Part shown: positions 7,860-15,720 of the stretch, in pieces
Layout: every line of letters begins with the position of its first letter
Position numbering within the stretch: position 1 is the stretch's first letter
Source of the DNA: Cellvibrionales bacterium
GTDB taxonomy: Bacteria > Pseudomonadota > Gammaproteobacteria > Pseudomonadales > JAHEIH01
DNA: 64,000 nt
Direction: 5' to 3'
NCBI GenBank assembly: GCA_024639455.1
Contig: JAHEIH010000006.1
Location: forward strand, 108,411-172,410
Made by a program: the position numbers and the translations under genes
The notes under the pieces: generated by a model
What the model saw: the letters and a program-made list of their open reading frames with translations, nothing else
Database searches by the model: none
Told to the model about the DNA's origin: nothing

Positions 7860-8855
7860 ATGATGAAAACCCGCATGATCAATGGCAAGACTATGCCGGC
7901 CATTGGCTTTGGTTGCATGAATGTTAGCCATGCCTATGGTGGCGTAAGTCACGAGCACGGGCTAGCTGTCATTCAGCGCGCCTACGATGTCGGTATTCGC
8001 CATTTCGATACCGCGGCCTTATACGGTCAAGGGCGTAATGAAAAATTGGTGGGCGAGGCACTAAAGCATGTTCGTCAGGACATTTTCCTTGCGTCTAAGT
8101 GCGCTATGACGTTTGCCGACGGTAAAAAGAATATCGACGGCAGTCCTTCGTCGATGCTGCGTACGCTGGACAATGCTTTGCAGAGTTTACAAACCGATCA
8201 CATCGATTTGTATTACATGCACCGTCTCGATTTCAATGTGCCCATTGAAGAGAGTGTTGGTGCGCTGGCTACGGCGGTAGCCGCGGGTAAGATTGGCGCC
8301 ATCGGTCTCTCCGAGGTCTCTGCAGAAACGATTGCACGAGCCCATGCCGAGCACCCTATTGCGGCGCTGCAGTCGGAATACTCGCTGTGGACCCGCAACC
8401 CAGAAATCGCAGCGCTTAAGGCATGCCGCGAGCGCAACATACCCCTGGTGGCGTTTTCTCCAATGGCACGGGCGTTTTTGAGTGGTGGAATTGAGTCTAT
8501 GGAGCAAATGGCTGACAGCGATATTCGACGCAACATGCCGCGCTTCCACGAGCCAAATTGGTCGAAAAATTTGAGCCTGCTGGAGCGCTATCGAGAGATT
8601 GCCGCTGACCTAAGTTGTACCATGGCACAATTGGCGTTGGCGTGGTGTCTCGCCAAAGGTGATGACATTATTCCCATCCCGGGTACCAAAAATATCGACC
8701 ATGTGGCGGAGAACTTCGCTGCGCTGGACGTGACGTTGAGTGAGCCGATCGTCGCCGAACTCGATAGTTTAATCAATGAATATACAGTAAATGGCCACCG
8801 CTACCCAGTAGGGCAGCGCGCCGAGATAGATTCGGAAGAATTCGATCATCAATAA
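7860..8855 (+). CDS. Aldo/keto reductase inside the protocatechuate operon
   Basis: A 331-residue (beta/alpha)8 aldo-keto reductase that uses NADPH. The catalytic tetrad is complete: Asp50 and Tyr55 (FDTAALYG), Lys80 (LASKC) and His121 (YYMHRLD). The cofactor-binding end is seen as PIPGTKNIDHVAEN. It follows ligC by 14 bp with an AAGGGA ribosome binding site and precedes ligA, so it is in the operon. It is not one of the canonical pathway enzymes. It could detoxify aldehydes formed from lignin-type aromatics or act on the semialdehyde pool; that is inference. Confidence 0.85.
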   Translation: MMKTRMINGKTMPAIGFGCMNVSHAYGGVSHEHGLAVIQRAYDVGIRHFDTAALYGQGRNEKLVGEALKHVRQDIFLASKCAMTFADGKKNIDGSPSSMLRTLDNALQSLQTDHIDLYYMHRLDFNVPIEESVGALATAVAAGKIGAIGLSEVSAETIARAHAEHPIAALQSEYSLWTRNPEIAALKACRERNIPLVAFSPMARAFLSGGIESMEQMADSDIRRNMPRFHEPNWSKNLSLLERYREIAADLSCTMAQLALAWCLAKGDDIIPIPGTKNIDHVAENFAALDVTLSEPIVAELDSLINEYTVNGHRYPVGQRAEIDSEEFDHQ

Positions 8856-8881
8856 TTAACCCCTCCCTAGAGGAATTGACT

Positions 8882-9283
8882 ATGGTCTGGAAAACGCACG
8901 ACTACGACAACATTCCCGGCACTTATGTGTTTGATGGCAAGCAGAGCAGCCAATCCTACGAATTGAACAAATTGTTTTATTCGTTGAATGAAGCAGGCAA
9001 CCGCGAAGCCCTGTGGAATGATCCGGAAGCCTACATGGCTAACTTTAATCTCAGCGATGAGCAGCGCGATGCATTGCGTAACAACAACTTCCTTGAAGTG
9101 GTTAAAAAGGGCGGCAACATCTACTACTTGGCTAAAATGGCGATTCCCCGTGGTATCAGTGTGCAGCACGTGGGAGCACAGTTCCAAGATATTACAGTGG
9201 ATGATTTTAGACAAAAACTCGAAGACAATGCAGAAGGCTTTGTCGAGAAATTGAACAAGGTTGGAGGTTATTGGAATGGCTAA
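8882..9283 (+). CDS. ligA: Protocatechuate 4,5-dioxygenase alpha subunit (LigA)
   Basis: A small helical subunit of 133 residues that closes over the active site of LigB in the alpha2-beta2 extradiol dioxygenase. Seen: IPGTYVFDG near the N-terminus, LNKLFYSLNEAGNREAL, FNLSDEQRDAL, and a C-terminal VGGYWNG. AGAGGA at 8868-8873 sits 8 nt before the ATG at 8882; an in-frame TTG at 8876 is too close to that site to be the start. Its last 8 bases overlap ligB, so the two subunits are coupled. Confidence 0.92.
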   Translation: MVWKTHDYDNIPGTYVFDGKQSSQSYELNKLFYSLNEAGNREALWNDPEAYMANFNLSDEQRDALRNNNFLEVVKKGGNIYYLAKMAIPRGISVQHVGAQFQDITVDDFRQKLEDNAEGFVEKLNKVGGYWNG

Positions 9284-10115
9284 AATTATAGGTGGTATTA
9301 CCAGTTCACACATCCCTGCGGTGGGCAACGCCATTACTCAAGGTCTAACGCAAGAACCTTATTGGAAGCGCTTTTTCGACGGCTACCAGCCTGCAGTGAA
9401 GTGGCTGGAAGAGGCCAAGCCTGATGTGATCATCGTGGTTTACAACGACCACGGTCTAAATTTCTTCTTGGACAAGATTCCCACTTTTGCTATTGGCTGT
9501 GCCGACAAGTACATCAACGCCGATGAGGGCTGGGGCTTGAATGCCGTAGGTGATTTTGAGGGTGATCAAGCGTTTTCATGGCACTTGGCCGAATCATTGG
9601 TCGAGCAAGAGTTCGATATTTGTACTTGCCAAGAAATGAAGGTCGACCACGGTTTTGTGAACCCCATGCGTGTGCTGCTTGAAAAAGAAAAGGACTGGGG
9701 CGTTAAGGTTGTGCCTTTTGCAGTAAATACCGTGCAGCACCCCGTACCCTCTGGTAAACGTTGCCTGAAGATCGGCGAAGCGCTCGGCAAGGCGATCGAG
9801 TCCTATCCTGAGGATTTACGGGTGGTGATCTTTGGTACCGGCGGCATGTCGCACCAACTGCAAGGTGAGCGCGCTGGTCTGATCAATGTCGATTTCGATA
9901 TTGAGACCATGGAGAGTGTCATCTCAGAGCCTGAAAAGTTTGCCTCGTTGAGCAATGCGGAAATTATCGAACAAGCGGGCACCGAAGGTATTGAGACTAT
10001 CATGTGGTTGGTCATGCGTGGCGCGTTGCAGCCCGATGCAAAACTGATTCACAAGCACTACCACGCGCCTATTTCCAATACGGGGGCTGGTGTTCTGGTG
10101 CTTGAAAACCAGTAA
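9276..10115 (+). CDS. ligB: Protocatechuate 4,5-dioxygenase beta subunit (LigB), catalytic
   Basis: A 279-residue class III extradiol dioxygenase subunit with non-haem Fe(II). It opens protocatechuate between C4 and C5. The iron ligands are present as His12 (SSHIPAV), His59 (NDHGLNF) and Glu240 (GIETIMW), with the catalytic base His193 (GMSHQL) and active-site His125 (VDHGFV). All but His12 are shifted by a constant two residues from His61, His127, His195 and Glu242 of SYK-6 LigB. GGAGG at 9263-9267 precedes the ATG at 9276, inside the ligA reading frame. It is the last pathway gene; a strong terminator follows at 10135. Confidence 0.93.
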   Translation: MAKIIGGITSSHIPAVGNAITQGLTQEPYWKRFFDGYQPAVKWLEEAKPDVIIVVYNDHGLNFFLDKIPTFAIGCADKYINADEGWGLNAVGDFEGDQAFSWHLAESLVEQEFDICTCQEMKVDHGFVNPMRVLLEKEKDWGVKVVPFAVNTVQHPVPSGKRCLKIGEALGKAIESYPEDLRVVIFGTGGMSHQLQGERAGLINVDFDIETMESVISEPEKFASLSNAEIIEQAGTEGIETIMWLVMRGALQPDAKLIHKHYHAPISNTGAGVLVLENQ

Positions 10116-10134
10116 CACTGCTTAACGCACGCGT

Positions 10135-10161
10135 AAAGCCGCATTTATATGCGGCTTTTTT
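10135..10161 (+). terminator. Rho-independent terminator of the lig operon
   Basis: AAAGCCGCAT, loop TTAT, ATGCGGCTTT: a 10-bp perfect stem that runs into a T tract at 10156-10161, 20 bp after the ligB stop. Confidence 0.9.
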
Positions 10162-10184
10162 CGTTAACTTTTAGGCGTACGTCT

Positions 10185-11399
10185 TTGAATTCGTTATTTT
10201 CTAATAAGTACTACTTGTGTTACGTCGCCATTCGCGTACTGATCAGCTTGGCGGCGACAGCGCTGGCGGTGTCGGTGGGGTGGCATATTTACCAAGCCAC
10301 CGGCAACCCGGTCGATCTTGCACTCGTCGCGCTCGCGCAGGTGTTACCAACGTGGTTGTTTTTCATCATTTCAGGTTGGGTGTCGGATAACTTTTCTCGC
10401 CGCACGGTGATACAAGTATGCCTAGCGCTCAACGGCTTGGTTTACCTCACGCTGGCTAGCACAATGCAGGGGGGCGATTTTGATACCGATACCGTGCTGG
10501 GCTTATTGTTCATTTATGGCTGTGCGCGGGCGTTTTATTTTCCCGCCATGCAATCGACCCTGCCGGTGATTGTCGACAAGTCGATCCTCACCCGCGCCGT
10601 GTCGAATGCCAGTACTATCTGGACCGTGGCGATGACCGCAGGTCCCTTGGTGGGTGGCATTCTGTTGGCTTGGTTGGATTTCGGCGTGTATTGGTTACTC
10701 GGCGGGTTAATGTTGCTGGCTTTGGTATTTGGCGCGATGTTGCCGCCGATGAAAACCGAGCAAAAGGGTGGCCGTTCAATGCATGACCTCACCCTGGGTA
10801 TTCGTTTTGTGTGGCGCAACCCCTTGGTTTTTCCTTCGATTAGCCTCGACCTATTCATCATAGTGACCGGTAGTGTGATGACGTTATTGCCCATTTATGC
10901 GGCGGATATCCTGCATCTTGGCCCCGAGGGACTAGGTTTTCTTCGTGCGATGCCGGCGCTGGGTTCTGTGGTGTCGGGTATTATTATTGAGCGTTTTGGG
11001 CACGGCCGGGCAGCGGGACGCTCGCTGTATGTTGCCTTATTGGGGTTCTCGCTATCGATATTGGTGTTTGCGCTGTCTGAAATGCTGTGGTTGAGTTTAT
11101 TGGCGCTATTCTTTTATGGCTTCGCCGACATGGTCAGTGTGATTATACGTTCAAGTATTACCCACTTAGCCACACCTGATCATTTGCGGGGTAGGGTGAA
11201 CGCCGTTAATGCTTTATTTATTGTGTCATCTAATGAGCTCGGCGACTTCCGTGCAGGCCTTGCCGCCGGCCTTATGGGTGTTGTGCCAGCCGCTGTGGTT
11301 GGTTCCTTGTGCGCCTTTGCGGTGGTTGCGGTAAGCTATTGGCGCTCACCCACACTGCGCAACCTACAAAAAATTGACGACATAAAAACCGATGAATAA
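10185..11399 (+). CDS. MFS transporter
   Basis: A membrane protein of about 404 residues with many hydrophobic segments, starting with YVAIRVLISLAATALAVSVG. It carries the MFS loop 2-3 signature in the form GWVSDNFSRRTVIQ. It resembles the MFS_3 (EntS-like) exporter group rather than the aromatic-acid:H+ symporters. The frame is open from an ATG at 10149, but that ATG lies inside the terminator stem of the lig operon; the TTG at 10185 gives a normal short N-terminal tail before helix 1 and is preferred, with low certainty. The substrate is unknown. Its place after the lig terminator suggests separate expression. Confidence 0.75.
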   Translation: MNSLFSNKYYLCYVAIRVLISLAATALAVSVGWHIYQATGNPVDLALVALAQVLPTWLFFIISGWVSDNFSRRTVIQVCLALNGLVYLTLASTMQGGDFDTDTVLGLLFIYGCARAFYFPAMQSTLPVIVDKSILTRAVSNASTIWTVAMTAGPLVGGILLAWLDFGVYWLLGGLMLLALVFGAMLPPMKTEQKGGRSMHDLTLGIRFVWRNPLVFPSISLDLFIIVTGSVMTLLPIYAADILHLGPEGLGFLRAMPALGSVVSGIIIERFGHGRAAGRSLYVALLGFSLSILVFALSEMLWLSLLALFFYGFADMVSVIIRSSITHLATPDHLRGRVNAVNALFIVSSNELGDFRAGLAAGLMGVVPAAVVGSLCAFAVVAVSYWRSPTLRNLQKIDDIKTDE

Positions 11400-11495
11400 G
11401 CGTGTTTGTCGCAATGATCCCGACCAACCCTCTGTTGGGTTGAATTGTGGTAAAATAATCGCTTTAATTCATTGTCGTACCCGTAAGGACCTATC

Positions 11496-12161
11496 ATGAA
11501 TGTCGCTGACGCCATTACTCAACGCATGTCTATCCGCGGTTTCAAACCCGAGCCGGTAGATCAGGCGCTGTTAGAAAAGATTTTTGATACTGCGCGTTGG
11601 TCGGCGTCGAACTGCAACATACAATCGTGGCATGTCAACGTGGTATCTGGTGAGCTCAAAGATCGCCTATCGCGCGCCATGGTGGCTGAAGTGGCTTCGG
11701 GCAAGGAGATTTACCCCGACTTTCACCCAGGTAATACTGGTTTGCAGGGGCTGCACAAGGATCGCCAATGGGAGTGTGCTGCGCGTCTTTACTCGACGCT
11801 AGGTATCGAACGTGGGGATCGTCGTGCACGGAACCAGCAAATGCTTAAGAACTGGGAGTTCTTTGGCGCGCCGCACGCGGCGTTTATCTCCATGCCAAAA
11901 TACATGAAGGACGGCAACATGATGGACGTAGGCGTTTACCTGCAGTCATTGATGTTGTTGATGGTGGAAAATGGCCTGGGCAGTGTGGCGCAGGGCGCAT
12001 TGAGCTTGTATCCCGGTCCTGCCAAAGAGATGCTCAATATTCCTGAGGATTACGGCATTATCGTCGGCCTGTCGTTCGGTTACCCTGATGAAGGGGCATT
12101 GATTAATGAAGCCACCATGGATCGGGTGCCGTTAGATAGTCACGTGTTCTTCGGTAATTAA
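11496..12161 (+). CDS. Nitroreductase family protein (FMN-dependent)
   Basis: A 221-residue flavoprotein of the NfsA/NfsB fold. Seen: an N-terminal QRMSIRGFKPEPVD (the R-S-x-R phosphate-binding motif of FMN), TARWSASNCNIQSWHV, VGVYLQSLMLLMVENGLG mid-protein, and IVGLSFGYPDEGA near the C-terminus. AAGGA precedes the ATG at 11496. The family reduces nitroaromatics, quinones or enones; the physiological substrate is unknown. Its stop codon overlaps the stop of the convergent LysR gene by 4 bp. Confidence 0.87.
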   Translation: MNVADAITQRMSIRGFKPEPVDQALLEKIFDTARWSASNCNIQSWHVNVVSGELKDRLSRAMVAEVASGKEIYPDFHPGNTGLQGLHKDRQWECAARLYSTLGIERGDRRARNQQMLKNWEFFGAPHAAFISMPKYMKDGNMMDVGVYLQSLMLLMVENGLGSVAQGALSLYPGPAKEMLNIPEDYGIIVGLSFGYPDEGALINEATMDRVPLDSHVFFGN

Positions 12162-13081
12162 ACACTGAATTCCTCAACTAGCCATTGTTTGAATGCTGTT
12201 GTTAGCATTCTTTCTGTACTGTTTGTGGCACTAACCGCCACATAGCTTTGCGGGCATTGCAGGGGACTGTTCACGACAATCTCAAGCTTGCCCAAGGCCA
12301 ATTCTTGCTGCAGTAATTGCTTCGACCCAAGTAATACTCCTTGTCCAGCAAGGGCCGCTTCAAGGGCGAGCAGGCCATTGCTAAATTGCATTGTCCTAAG
12401 GCCGGTTAAGTCGGTGATGCCACGTTCAGAAAACCACTCTTGCCATCCGGATAATTGGCCGTAGCAGGAAAGCGTTCGGTCGCAAATCAGCGGGAAATGC
12501 GACAGGTTCTCTGTCGCATCATGGGTAATGAGTCCTGGCTTGGCCATTGGAACGAGGTCTAATGGCATGAGGGGGATTGGTTGCAGCTCAGCATAGCTGC
12601 CATAACTGAGCCTAATGGCAACATCAATATCGGCACGGCGTAAATTGGCAGTGCCAAAGTCAGGTTGGGGAGTTTTATCTACCGAGTGAAGGCTGGCTTG
12701 TAAGCGCACTTCTGCCTCGGGGTGCAGGGCATAAAAATGTTGTAGCCTTGGCACAATCCATTTGGTCGCAAATAACGGTTCTGCGCAAACGGTGAGAATA
12801 TTATCTTTTTCTGCAAAGCGACGAATTTTTTCAACCGCCTCGTTTACCAAGCCAAAAGCGTCTTGTAGTTCAGGAAGAGCAACGCGTCCGGCGGGTGTTA
12901 AACTCACGCGGCGGTGATGGCGAATAAACAATTCTGCGCCAAGAAAATCTTCTAAGGCTTTGATTTGATGACTAATAGCCGCTGGTGTGACGTTCAGCTC
13001 AGCGGCCGCCTTAGCAAAGCTTTTCGTGCGAGCGGCAACCTCAAAATACGATAGCGCGATCAATGGTGGGCGGCTTGCCAT
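12158..13081 (-). CDS. LysR-family regulator, GcvA-like
   Basis: 307 residues, normal LysR size. The HTH is at residues 8-65 (FAKAAAELNVTPAAISHQIKALE) and the effector domain begins with ILTVCAEPLFATKWIVPRL, the pattern of the GcvA subgroup. It is the last gene of a minus-strand operon: crotonase, acyl-CoA ligase, then this regulator, with 10 bp between the ligase stop and its start. It probably controls this operon and perhaps the divergent flavoprotein gene. The effector is unknown. Confidence 0.85.
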   Translation of the reverse strand: MASRPPLIALSYFEVAARTKSFAKAAAELNVTPAAISHQIKALEDFLGAELFIRHHRRVSLTPAGRVALPELQDAFGLVNEAVEKIRRFAEKDNILTVCAEPLFATKWIVPRLQHFYALHPEAEVRLQASLHSVDKTPQPDFGTANLRRADIDVAIRLSYGSYAELQPIPLMPLDLVPMAKPGLITHDATENLSHFPLICDRTLSCYGQLSGWQEWFSERGITDLTGLRTMQFSNGLLALEAALAGQGVLLGSKQLLQQELALGKLEIVVNSPLQCPQSYVAVSATNSTERMLTTAFKQWLVEEFSV

Positions 13082-13091
13082 CGATGCTCTC

Positions 13092-14723
13092 CTAGCTCAT
13101 CTCAGCCACACGCTGGCGCAATGGAAACTTCTGGATTTTGCCAGTCGAAGTCGTTGGAATGTCCTCAAAGATAATCTTGCGGGGGGCCTTGAAGTGGCTG
13201 ATTCGCTCACGGCAAAAGGTCATCAACTGCTCTTCGGTTAGATCGCTATTAACCTTTTTCTGGACAAACGCAACGGGTATCTCCCCCCATTTTTCGTTGG
13301 GCATGGGGACGACGGCTGTGAGCTCGACATCGTCGTGACGTAATAAAATTTCTTCAACTTCAAGCGAAGAGATATTTTCTCCGCCCGAAATGATGATGTC
13401 TTTCGATCGATCGACAATTTTTAAATAACCATCGGGATGACATACGCCAAGATCACCAGAGTGAAACCATCCGCCATGGAAGGCTTCTGCTGTTGCTGTA
13501 GGGTTGTTCAGATAACCCTTCATGACGATGTTGCCACGAAACATAATCTCTCCCACGGTTGCGCCGTCGGCGGGAACGGGCTGCATGGTGTTCGGGTCCA
13601 TCACGCAGACATCTTCTTCCATGGGATAATTAACCCCTTGTCGACCATTTAAATGCACTTGCTCTTCAATAGAGGCTTCTTGCCAGGCGTCTTGCTTCAC
13701 GCAGACTGTCGCAGGGCCATACACTTCAGTGAGTCCGTAGACATGGGTGATATCGATGCCGAGCGTTGCCATTTTTTCAAATACACTAGCGGGTGGTGCG
13801 GCCCCTGCAATTAAGCCCGACAGCTTGTGCTCGAAGCGTTTTCCTTGCGAGATGATAGTGTCAGCTATCATGGCATGTACAATAGGCGCGCCACAATAAT
13901 GACTGACTTCGTGCTTTTCTATTAACGACAAAATGACTTGTGCATCGACTTTGCGCATACAGATGCTGGTGCCACCTATTGCCGCCAAGGTCCAAGGAAA
14001 GCACCAGCCGTTGCAGTGAAACATGGGTAAGGTCCACAAATAACGCACACCAAAACCCATGCCCCAAGACAGTACATTACTCACGGCATTGAGGTAGGCA
14101 CCGCGGTGATGTGTCACCACACCTTTAGGGTTGCCCGTTGTTCCGGAGGTATATCCCAGCGCAATAGCGTCCCATTCATCCTGGGGTGGGGTGCACGCGA
14201 TGGCATTATTTTGGTCTGCAAGCAGTGTTTCATAGTCATGCTCAGCCAGTGGTGCTGAGAATGACTCTTGCCTGTCATGCACAAAGATCACAGGCGGTGG
14301 ATTGTCCAACGTAGCGAGAGCCGCTTCAATCGTTGAGTTGTACTCGGTATCGCAGATAATAAGTTTGGTATCGCTATGGCGTAGAATGAACGCTACAGTG
14401 TCAATGTCTAGTCGAATATTAATAGCATTCAACACGGCACCCGTCATGGGAATCGCGAAGTGGGCCTCATACATAGCTGGGATGTTGGGAAGCATGACGG
14501 AAACGACGTCACCGCGGACGATGCCGCGCTGCTTGAGAAGTGCGCCTAGACGGGTGCAACGATCGTGGGTTTCACGCCACGAATAGTGACGGTCACCATA
14601 TATCATGGCATCGTTATTGGCATATACGGTCGCGGCCCGTCTTAAAAAGCTGAGTGGAGATAATGCCGTGAAATTGGCATCGCTCTTGGGTAGAAGATCG
14701 TTCAAGGCACACATCTCAGTCAT
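13092..14723 (-). CDS. dmdB: Acyl-CoA synthetase, probable 3-methylmercaptopropionate-CoA ligase (DmdB-like)
   Basis: A 543-residue ANL-superfamily adenylate-forming ligase. Seen: the phosphate-binding loop YTSGTTGNPKG, AHFAIPMTGAVLNAINIRLD in the N-domain, the hinge region GGWFHSGDLG, and the C-terminal catalytic Lys in TSTGKIQK. DmdB enzymes make MMPA-CoA in DMSP demethylation and belong to this medium-chain-type group. The assignment rests mainly on the DmdA-like gene 3 kb away; a general fatty-acyl-CoA ligase is the alternative. An in-frame TTG at 14744 lies upstream, but the ATG at 14723 is preferred, with AGGAG overlapping the preceding stop codon. Confidence 0.7.
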   Translation of the reverse strand: MTEMCALNDLLPKSDANFTALSPLSFLRRAATVYANNDAMIYGDRHYSWRETHDRCTRLGALLKQRGIVRGDVVSVMLPNIPAMYEAHFAIPMTGAVLNAINIRLDIDTVAFILRHSDTKLIICDTEYNSTIEAALATLDNPPPVIFVHDRQESFSAPLAEHDYETLLADQNNAIACTPPQDEWDAIALGYTSGTTGNPKGVVTHHRGAYLNAVSNVLSWGMGFGVRYLWTLPMFHCNGWCFPWTLAAIGGTSICMRKVDAQVILSLIEKHEVSHYCGAPIVHAMIADTIISQGKRFEHKLSGLIAGAAPPASVFEKMATLGIDITHVYGLTEVYGPATVCVKQDAWQEASIEEQVHLNGRQGVNYPMEEDVCVMDPNTMQPVPADGATVGEIMFRGNIVMKGYLNNPTATAEAFHGGWFHSGDLGVCHPDGYLKIVDRSKDIIISGGENISSLEVEEILLRHDDVELTAVVPMPNEKWGEIPVAFVQKKVNSDLTEEQLMTFCRERISHFKAPRKIIFEDIPTTSTGKIQKFPLRQRVAEMS

Positions 14724-14731
14724 GGTGTTAT

Positions 14732-15523
14732 TTACTCCTGCCAAACAGGCGAACGTTTTTGCAAAAAGGCGTCGATGCCTTCACCGGCATCAGCCGCCAT
14801 CATATTAGCTGCCATCACATCCCCAGCATACTGATATGCCTGTGCCAATTCCATTTGCTTTTGCTTATAAAACATCGCCTTGCCCGTACGAACCGCGGTA
14901 GGGCTTTTGCTGAGAATTTTGGCAACTTTTTCTTCGATGGCAGTGTCCAGTGTGTCATCGGAAACCACTTGGCTGGCAAGGCCGAATTCACAAGCCGTTC
15001 TCGCATCTATCATGTCACCAGTAATCAGCATGTCGAATGCGCGCTTGTTGGAGATATTGCGCGAGAGAGCGACCGCCGGTGTTGAGCAAAACAGCCCAAC
15101 GTTAATACCCGAAACACCAAACCGTGCAGATTCTGCAGCAATCACGATGTCGCAGCTCGCCGCTAACTGACAACCCGCCGCGGTAGCAATGCCATGTACT
15201 CGAGCAATGACAGGGACAGGTAAATTAACAATGCTTTGCATCACTTTGCCACAGAGCGCGAATAAGTCTTGGTAATACGCCTGCTCGGGAGTTGCGCGCA
15301 TTTGTCCAAGGTCGTGACCGGCACAAAACGCTTTGCCTGAACCACTAATGACAACACACATGACCTTGGGATCATTTGCAATCGCATCCAATTCCGCCTG
15401 TAAAGACGCCAACATTTCTTCAGAGAGCGTGTTAAGTTTATCGGGTAGATTAAGCGTGAGGTAAACGGCCTTTCCTTCGTCGTGGCGCATCACTAAGGGG
15501 GTGTGCTGAGTCGAGGCTTGCAT
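14732..15523 (-). CDS. Crotonase-fold protein of the ECHDC3 type lacking both catalytic glutamates
   Basis: A 263-residue crotonase-fold protein. The oxyanion-hole motif FCAGHDLGQM is intact. However, the first glutamate position reads GCQLAAS (Gln) and the second reads FGVSGINVGLFCSTP (Gly), so the usual hydratase acid/base pair is absent. NVGLFCSTPAVALSR and AFLQKRSPVW match the animal and bacterial ECHDC3 group. It sits where DmdD would be expected, but without the glutamates it cannot be assumed to be a methylthioacryloyl-CoA hydratase. The ATG at 15523 has a GGAGAG ribosome binding site; ATGs at 15538 and 15535 lack one. It is the first gene of the operon with the ligase and LysR genes. 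Confidence 0.8.
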   Translation of the reverse strand: MQASTQHTPLVMRHDEGKAVYLTLNLPDKLNTLSEEMLASLQAELDAIANDPKVMCVVISGSGKAFCAGHDLGQMRATPEQAYYQDLFALCGKVMQSIVNLPVPVIARVHGIATAAGCQLAASCDIVIAAESARFGVSGINVGLFCSTPAVALSRNISNKRAFDMLITGDMIDARTACEFGLASQVVSDDTLDTAIEEKVAKILSKSPTAVRTGKAMFYKQKQMELAQAYQYAGDVMAANMMAADAGEGIDAFLQKRSPVWQE

Positions 15524-15720
15524 GTGGCTCTCCATCATTGATCGTTTTAACGATTCTAGCTCGCTTTTCTGTCATCAGTAAACTGATACTTACTAAGTGT
15601 ATTGATTAGAAAAGCTAATCGATGTGCTTAAAGAAAATCGCTTTATTAATGTTTTTAGTAGTATTAATGTTCTGAGTTGTCTCGTAAGTTAAAAAATACT
15701 AATCAAAAGGGGTTGGCAAT
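15524..15720. promoter_or_regulatory. Divergent regulatory region between the crotonase and flavoprotein genes
   Basis: An AT-rich gap between two divergent starts. It holds an inverted repeat GATTAG-AAAAG-CTAATC at 15604-15620 and a direct repeat TATTAATGTT at 15644-15653 and 15662-15671, spaced 18 bp. The GcvA-like or Lrp-like regulator of the locus may bind here (inference). Confidence 0.5.

Noticed and set aside
14723-14744. TTG start of the acyl-CoA ligase at 14744
   Set aside because: It would overlap the crotonase end without a ribosome binding site; the ATG at 14723 is better placed after AGGAG.
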